A stretch of DNA of 37,982 bases from assembly GCA_025056735.1 (NCBI GenBank), contig JANWVR010000044.1, positions 1 to 37,982 on the forward strand, in the 5' to 3' direction. Shown in pieces: positions 33,125-37,982 of this stretch (position 1 is the first letter of the stretch; each line of letters begins with the position of its first letter). The notes below the pieces were generated by a model. That model worked only from the letters and a program-made list of their open reading frames with translations. It did not search any database and was not told where the DNA came from. Both the position numbers and the translations under genes were made by a program. The DNA comes from Saprospiraceae bacterium (GTDB taxonomy: Bacteria; Bacteroidota; Bacteroidia; Chitinophagales; Saprospiraceae).

Positions 33125-33240
33125 GAAAAGTGGGTTTTTACCACGCAGACACAAAGATTAGACGCTCCCGCACGAGAATTTGCCTCAAAGACGCGAAGTT
33201 TTTTTGGAGCCGCTCTGAAGCAGAGCGTATCCGAGTAGCC

Positions 33241-35019
33241 TCATCGCGCAGCGTTGGTCTGCAGGGCGTATTGCGCCAGTTCGTCTTCGTTGCCGGTGCA
33301 TACCTGGTCGCAGGCATCTACGGCCTGCTGGTTGCTGAGGAAGAAGTTTTCAGGTCCGATTTTTTCGATCAAGCCAGCCCGGGCCATGGCATCGCGCACT
33401 GGGCCTTTGACGCTGACGAAGAAGACCGACACGCCTTGCTGGCGGAAGCGCCGGAGGAGTTCTTCGATAGCGTGGGCGCCCGAGCTGTCCAGATTGCTGA
33501 TGCTCTCTGCATTGATCACTAGCACCCGAAGAGCACTTCCCCTTTGTGCTGCCAGCGTGTCGAGGGTATCTAAGAAATAATTCACGTTGGCAAAGTATAG
33601 GTCGGCATCGAAGCGTACAATGAGCACATCGGGGCGCTGCTCTAAGTTGCTGAAGCGCTCTACGTTGCGGTAGAAAAACGTGCCCGGCACGCGGCCCAGC
33701 ACGGCGATATGTGGTTTTGTCGTGCGGTAGATAACTAAGGCTAAGGAAAGAATGACGCCCAAGGCAATTCCTTGCTCAATGCCCACAAACAGGGTGGCGA
33801 CAAATGTAACTGCCCACAGAGCGAAATCGCCGCGGTTGCTGTGCCAGAGGTGTCGGGCTTCTTTGTGGTCAATCAGCCCATAGACGGCTACGATGATGAC
33901 GGCGGCCAGCACAGCGTTGGGCAGGTAGTAAAAGAGTGGTGTCAGGAACAGGAGCGTTACAACGATGAGCGCAGCGCTGATGAGCGAGGCCAGCCCTGTG
34001 CGCGCGCCTGCCTGGTCGTTAACGGCCGTACGCGAAAACCCGCCCGTTACCGGAAAAGAAGAGAAGAACGAGCCGCCTATGTTGGCCATGCCCAATGCAA
34101 TCAGCTCCTGGTTGGCATCCAAAGCGTAATCGCGGTGTCGAGCCTGCATGGCTTTTGCTACAGCGATGCTCTCCATAAAGCCCACTAATGCAATCGCCAG
34201 GGCAATGGGCACGAGTTTTTGCACACTCGGCCAATCCAGCAGAGGCATGCTCAGGGCTGGAAGGCCGCTGGGTACCTCGCCCACAATCTTCACGCCGTAT
34301 TCCGACAGGCCAAGACCTCCCACGGCTACGATGCTCAGGGCCACCACAACCAACGCGCCCGGAAAAGCTGGTCTCCACTTTTTGAACAGCTGGATGAGCA
34401 CAATGGCGCCTAAGCCAATGCTCAGTGTCAGTCCGTGCGTCTTGCCGATGTTTTGGGCGGCAGCCACTAAGATTTCATGCACGTGTTCGCTGCGCGGCAT
34501 CGGAATGCCCAGCAGGTGTTTCAGCTGGCTCAGGGCGATCACGATCGCTGCCGCTGACGTGAAGCCGCTGATGACCGGATGCGACAAAAAATTGACCATG
34601 AAACCCAGCCGAAACACGCCTAACGCCAGCTGAAAGGCGCCTACTATGAACGCCAGCGCCAACACTAAACCTATGTATTCGGGCGAGCCCACCTCAGCCA
34701 TGGTGCTTACTCCTGTAGCCGTCAGTAGCGACACCATCGCCACCGGCCCTACAGCCAGCTGGCGCGAAGTACCCAGCAGCGCGTAGAGCACTAAGGGTAC
34801 GGTGGCTGCATATAAACCGTAGATGGGCGGCATGCCTGCCAGCATAGCGTAGGCCATTCCCTGTGGCACCAGCATCACACCCACTGTGAGCCCTGCTGTT
34901 AGATCGCCGCGCAAATAACTTTTTGGGTAGTGAGGCAGCCACGCCAGAAACGGCAAAAAGCGCTGCCATGCTGCAGGTTTGTTTCTACGAACGGTTGAAG
35001 AGGAGACGTCGGTCATCAT
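33241..35019 (-). CDS. SulP family inorganic anion transporter
   Basis: A 592-residue inner-membrane anion transporter (SLC26/SulP). The membrane part (about 35-420) begins with the family signature DLTAGLTVGVMLVPQGMAYAMLAGMPPIYGLYA. The later FSSFPVTGGFSRTAVNDQAGART is the second substrate-site half. The C-terminal cytoplasmic STAS domain is about 440-570 (VLIVRFDADLYFANVNYF, then VLVINAESISNLDSSGAHAI with its conserved Asp-Ser-Ser-Gly). SulP proteins carry sulfate, bicarbonate or other anions, and the substrate here is not determinable. The start is the first of two ATGs; a purine-rich AAGGA lies at a suitable distance upstream, which is unusual in this phylum. Confidence 0.93.
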   Translation of the reverse strand: MMTDVSSSTVRRNKPAAWQRFLPFLAWLPHYPKSYLRGDLTAGLTVGVMLVPQGMAYAMLAGMPPIYGLYAATVPLVLYALLGTSRQLAVGPVAMVSLLTATGVSTMAEVGSPEYIGLVLALAFIVGAFQLALGVFRLGFMVNFLSHPVISGFTSAAAIVIALSQLKHLLGIPMPRSEHVHEILVAAAQNIGKTHGLTLSIGLGAIVLIQLFKKWRPAFPGALVVVALSIVAVGGLGLSEYGVKIVGEVPSGLPALSMPLLDWPSVQKLVPIALAIALVGFMESIAVAKAMQARHRDYALDANQELIALGMANIGGSFFSSFPVTGGFSRTAVNDQAGARTGLASLISAALIVVTLLFLTPLFYYLPNAVLAAVIIVAVYGLIDHKEARHLWHSNRGDFALWAVTFVATLFVGIEQGIALGVILSLALVIYRTTKPHIAVLGRVPGTFFYRNVERFSNLEQRPDVLIVRFDADLYFANVNYFLDTLDTLAAQRGSALRVLVINAESISNLDSSGAHAIEELLRRFRQQGVSVFFVSVKGPVRDAMARAGLIEKIGPENFFLSNQQAVDACDQVCTGNEDELAQYALQTNAAR

Positions 35020-35058
35020 CTCAAATCCTTGTTAATCAATTTAATAAAAAAAGATTGG

Positions 35059-35066
35059 CAAAGTTA
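35059..35066 (-). promoter_or_regulatory. -7 element upstream of the SulP gene
   Basis: TAACTTTG on the minus strand matches TAnnTTTG, 39 bases before the ATG at 35019, within an AT-rich leader. No -33 element is evident. Confidence 0.5.
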
Positions 35067-35199
35067 GGATGGCCAGCCTCGGTACATGAGTGACTCGTGT
35101 CACGTTTGCTAAATTCGTGGTACTACCCTCATACAGAAGGCCGTATGCCGGTTTGGGGGCAGAGGGCTTATGGCGCGGCAGGTGTCGGTTTCCTGCGGT

Positions 35200-36474
35200 T
35201 CAGAAGCGCCCTTCAGCCGCTCGCTGAAGGATACTCAGGTAGGGCAAGAAATGCACCTCCAAGGCGTGGCGCGGGCGCTTGAGGAAGGTTTTCTCGATGC
35301 GTTCAGCCTCTTGCATAGCGCGTTGTGGCCAGTCGGCGGGCAGCCGCACTTTTCCAGTAAGTACGCGGGCCACCAAGCGCGCCTGCACTTCGGACAGCGG
35401 CCAGATGCATCCTTGAGGCTGCACCAATCCAATAAAGAATAGCGTTGGATAGTCAGGGTGAAATACGCGCAAGTACAGCGGTATGCGCATGGTCTCTTCC
35501 CAACAAATGAGGTCGGGCCGGAAGAAGGGAAAGTGCACCCGATAGCCGGTGGCTGCTACGACGACGTCGTACTCCGAGGCTGTGCCGTCGGAGAAGTGCA
35601 CTGTCTGGCCTTCGACGCGCTCGATGGCTGGGCGAGGGCGCACTTTGCCGTGTCGGATGCGGTCGAGCAGTTCCGAATTGACCGTCGGGTGCGCGCGCGT
35701 GGGCGAAAAAGTAGGTTCGGGCAGCCCATAGTCGCGGTATCGGCCAATCTGAATGCGCAGGCTCAGGCGCTGAAGCGCGTCCTGGAGTGGGCGTGGCAGC
35801 CAGCGCATCTTAGCCGCGAAAGTATCCGTTGGGTGACCCAAGAAAAACTTGGGCACGATGTACTGCGGTGTGCGCAGGCTGAGATCCACCCGCTCGGCTA
35901 CGCGGCTGGCCTCTACGGCGCAGTCGCAGCCCGAATTGCCGGCCCCTACGACCAGCACGCGCAGTCCTTCCAACCCGCGGGCGCTCTTCATGGCGTGGGC
36001 ATGCAGGTAACGCCCCGTAAAGGCGTCCTTCCACTCCGGGTGGCGCGGCGCTGAGTGATGACCGTTGGCCACCAGCAGTGCATCGAACACCTCCTCTGCA
36101 CCATTCGACAGTTGCAACCGCCAGCGCTCACCCAACGCAGGCTCAGCCGCCACCACCGCTGTGTTGTATTGAATGTACTTCTCCAAGCCAAATTGCCGCG
36201 CATACGCCTCAAAGTAGGCCAATATCTGCCGATGACTGGGGTAGTCTGGATAATCGTCGGGCATCGGAAAGTCGCTGAATTGCGACATGGACTTGCTAGA
36301 GATGAGGTGCGTCGTTTCCATGACGCTGCTGTGCCCTTCCTCCGGCGTAAACGCCCAGTTGCCTCCCAGTCGGTCGCTTTTTTCAAAGCAAACCACGTCG
36401 GTCAGACCGGCTTCGATTAAGCCCTTGATGGCCGTCAGCCCAGAGCATCCGGCGCCAATAATGGCTATGCGCAT
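35200..36474 (-). CDS. Flavin-containing monooxygenase-like protein
   Basis: A 424-residue class B flavoprotein monooxygenase. The FAD site GAGCSG is at 7-12, the FMO fingerprint FTGRYLH (FxGxxxH) at 152-158, and the NADPH site GAGNSG at 177-182, followed by the late ATGYRVHFPF motif. These enzymes use NADPH and oxygen to oxygenate soft nucleophiles (N or S) or ketones. ATG 36474 opens the Rossmann fold directly (MRIAIIGAG); an ATG 14 codons upstream adds only an unconserved leader. It is the last gene of the leftward block before the AT-rich segment. The substrate is unknown. Confidence 0.9.
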   Translation of the reverse strand: MRIAIIGAGCSGLTAIKGLIEAGLTDVVCFEKSDRLGGNWAFTPEEGHSSVMETTHLISSKSMSQFSDFPMPDDYPDYPSHRQILAYFEAYARQFGLEKYIQYNTAVVAAEPALGERWRLQLSNGAEEVFDALLVANGHHSAPRHPEWKDAFTGRYLHAHAMKSARGLEGLRVLVVGAGNSGCDCAVEASRVAERVDLSLRTPQYIVPKFFLGHPTDTFAAKMRWLPRPLQDALQRLSLRIQIGRYRDYGLPEPTFSPTRAHPTVNSELLDRIRHGKVRPRPAIERVEGQTVHFSDGTASEYDVVVAATGYRVHFPFFRPDLICWEETMRIPLYLRVFHPDYPTLFFIGLVQPQGCIWPLSEVQARLVARVLTGKVRLPADWPQRAMQEAERIEKTFLKRPRHALEVHFLPYLSILQRAAEGRF

Positions 36475-36614
36475 AGCAAAGTGAAGCGTGTTGGTGAGTT
36501 TCCTATTTGCCGGCAAAAGAGATGAGATGAGCCCTAAAATTAAGTGCGGTTCTTATTCGCTTTTTTAGATAATCTCGTCTTGCCGATATTACATCCATCC
36601 TGCATTAGCAGTAG

Positions 36615-37394
36615 TTAATTTTCCTCCAGCAGAAAAGGTAGGTATTTTTTTTGTTTTTCATATTCACTCCTTAACATTTTCTTGAGATTTTCATTGTTTG
36701 CCATGAGTATAAAAATCACTCCCTGTGCTCTTGACAATTTTTCATCTTCATTTACTCCGAGGTTCACCTTATAAAGTTCTTGTATCGCCTTTGAAAATTC
36801 ACCACATATATCATACTCCTCACTATTGCAATGTTTTAAGATAGATGAGAATGAAAACGCCTCTAAGAATGGTTGTCTTTCAATTTCTGTTTTTTCGACC
36901 TCATTCAAGCCAATACAAACTCTTCCAATATAATTCCCTTCTTCATTAAATCCAACAATAGAAAAGTATTTCACTGCCACGTTTAACAATTTTTCCATCG
37001 AAACAATTTCTTTCGGAGTTTTATTGTCAATGGTTTTGTTAACTAAATCTACCATGATAGCATTGAATGCACTATCTCTTTTCAGGCTGTTGAAATACCT
37101 GTCCTTTATTTCTATACTATCCGTAAATTCTAACAGATTTTTAGAATTCGTTCTCGACGCAAAATTTATCAATAAATAGTCAATAAACAAAGGATTGTTG
37201 TTCACCAACCCCGAGAAACAGATTTCCTTCTGTGTTTTATGCGCCCTTACTGTCAGATAGACTTCGTGATTAAAAGTGGATTTCTTTATTGAAATGAAAT
37301 CCTCATAATGATTGATAATATCACAAGGTTTTTGTCCATGACCTTGAATTGCAATGATAGTCAAAATGATTGCATTTAAGATGCTCTTTTTCAT
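36615..37394 (-). CDS. AT-rich predicted secreted protein, unknown family
   Basis: A 259-residue protein. ATG 37394 begins a signal peptide (MKKSILNAIILTIIAIQGHG) and is chosen over the longer open frame, which runs through the neighbouring gene in another frame. The mature part is charged, Lys- and Asn-rich and mostly helical by eye, with several cysteines and no motif that I recognise. Base composition is very unlike the rest of the window: two 60-base lines counted (36901 and 36961) have 30% and 33% G+C, and codons end mostly in A or T. This points to recent acquisition from an AT-rich relative. Function is not inferable. Confidence 0.7.
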   Translation of the reverse strand: MKKSILNAIILTIIAIQGHGQKPCDIINHYEDFISIKKSTFNHEVYLTVRAHKTQKEICFSGLVNNNPLFIDYLLINFASRTNSKNLLEFTDSIEIKDRYFNSLKRDSAFNAIMVDLVNKTIDNKTPKEIVSMEKLLNVAVKYFSIVGFNEEGNYIGRVCIGLNEVEKTEIERQPFLEAFSFSSILKHCNSEEYDICGEFSKAIQELYKVNLGVNEDEKLSRAQGVIFILMANNENLKKMLRSEYEKQKKYLPFLLEEN

Positions 37395-37471
37395 GGTTAT
37401 GTCGTTAATAATTTGCGAAGAATATTGGTTCTGAATGCGCTCTTGGGCCCAAAATAGTACCGCGGCGCTCT

Positions 37472-37982
37472 TCACTCGCGGCGCATTTCTTCGGCCACCC
37501 AGCGCTCGATGTTGCGCTTCTGGGAGGAAAACTGCACGCCCACGCCTACCACCGGTTTGCCCAGATGCCACCAGGCCTCGTAGTATCGCTTTTGGCGTAT
37601 CTGCTCCAAAGCCGCCTCTGCCGGCTCGTCTAACTTGAACTCCAAGATGTACACCCGGCGCGACGTTTCCACGGCGCAGTCCATCCGGCCGTCGGCGGTG
37701 CATACCTCGCTGTGCGCGCGAACGCCCAGATACCGAAACAGCAGGTGTATGGTCGCATGGTAAAACCGCTCCGGCCATTTTTCGTACAACTGGTACGGCA
37801 CACCGCTGAACACGCCGCGCAGCGTGCGGAATACCTGCTCTAAATCGTCGGCCTCGAAGGCTTCCTGAAGTTTCATGACCAACGCGGTGCCGTGCTCGGT
37901 CTCCACGCCGGCAAAGGCCTCCAGCAGCTGCTTGAGCATGGAGTCTCGCACTTCTTTGTTCGGGTAGTCCAGCGTGAGCAGT
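37472..37982 (-). CDS. AAA-ATPase-like protein with PD-(D/E)XK nuclease domain, C-terminal part
   Basis: The frame is open from the window's right edge to the stop at 37472, giving the last 169 residues. It matches the C-terminal half of the AAA-ATPase-like/PDDEXK_9 (DUF1703) family: a LDYPNKEVRDSM linker, a helical region (FRTLRGVFSGVPYQLYEKWPERFYHATIHLLFRYLG), and then the nuclease core EV...DGRMDCAV...RVYILEFKLD, which supplies the catalytic Asp and ExK. It closes with the family's YYEAWWHLGKPVVGVGVQFSSQKRNIERW. Such proteins are abundant and multi-copy in Bacteroidota and behave like mobile or defence-associated genes, with no settled function. The ATPase half lies outside the window. Confidence 0.82.
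   Translation of the reverse strand, partial: LLTLDYPNKEVRDSMLKQLLEAFAGVETEHGTALVMKLQEAFEADDLEQVFRTLRGVFSGVPYQLYEKWPERFYHATIHLLFRYLGVRAHSEVCTADGRMDCAVETSRRVYILEFKLDEPAEAALEQIRQKRYYEAWWHLGKPVVGVGVQFSSQKRNIERWVAEEMRRE

Noticed and set aside
33211-33227. Hairpin CGCTCTG-AAG-CAGAGCG as terminator of the SulP gene
   Set aside because: On the minus strand the stem is followed by GCTCCAAAAAAA, not a T-run, so it does not fit an intrinsic terminator.

Overview
The window is chromosomal DNA from a member of the Bacteroidota, most likely a G+C-rich lineage near Saprospiria/Chitinophagia. Four signs support this. The primary sigma factor is the short (289 aa) Bacteroidota type. Promoter-like sites follow the phylum-specific TAnnTTTG pattern. 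There is a secreted protein with a C-terminal type IX secretion sorting domain. Several families are typical of the phylum: alternative GlmU, long-form PurM, type B L31, PD40/OmpA and DUF1573. The genus cannot be named from the sequence. Apart from the right edge, the window reads as ordinary, densely packed core and accessory chromosome. I saw no insertion sequence, prophage, CRISPR array or rRNA.

Layout. 1-2642: the 3' end of RNase Z faces a leftward set of an M43-type metalloprotease lipoprotein, a rhodanese and a secreted TapB/DUF3108-like protein. 2643-3326 is a gene-free gap. 3327-8048 is a rightward run: ribosomal protein L31 type B, alternative GlmU, PurM, a helical-repeat lipoprotein and a GluRS/GluQ-like synthetase. 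8099-13500 mixes leftward genes (PD40-OmpA protein, Nudix hydrolase, MazG, DksA-like protein) with a small rightward secreted peptide and a second M43 metalloprotease. 13779-19149 runs rightward: hypoxanthine phosphoribosyltransferase, FAD oxidoreductase, Na+/H+ antiporter and a secreted deiminase resembling Porphyromonas PPAD. 19364-22187 holds the primary sigma factor, a lipoprotein, a coiled-coil protein and a DUF1573 protein.

22344-25603 is leftward: an orphan DNA methyltransferase fused to a degenerate SNase-like domain with a frameshifted small gene overlapping its stop, tRNA-Arg(CCT), a YfcE-type phosphoesterase and a LuxE-like acyl-activating protein. 25637-30729 is rightward: a lipoprotein, an alpha/beta hydrolase, AsnS, PanC and NadC. 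30710-36474 is leftward: a PlsC-type acyltransferase, a ferredoxin-NADP reductase-like protein, a SulP anion transporter and an FMO-like monooxygenase. 36615-37982 holds a strikingly AT-rich secreted orphan and the 3' end of an AAA-ATPase/PD-(D/E)XK gene, which looks like the edge of acquired DNA.

Probable operons, from spacing and overlap: rhodanese with metalloprotease (14 bp overlap), alternative glmU-purM, lipoprotein-gluQ-like, hpt-FAD oxidoreductase, asnS-panC, LuxE-like-phosphoesterase, and methyltransferase-small gene (8 bp overlap). The most interesting items are the methyltransferase/dead-nuclease fusion with its broken partner gene, the PPAD-like deiminase with an apparently complete catalytic set, a strong preference for TTA leucine codons only before G, and the AT-rich right edge.
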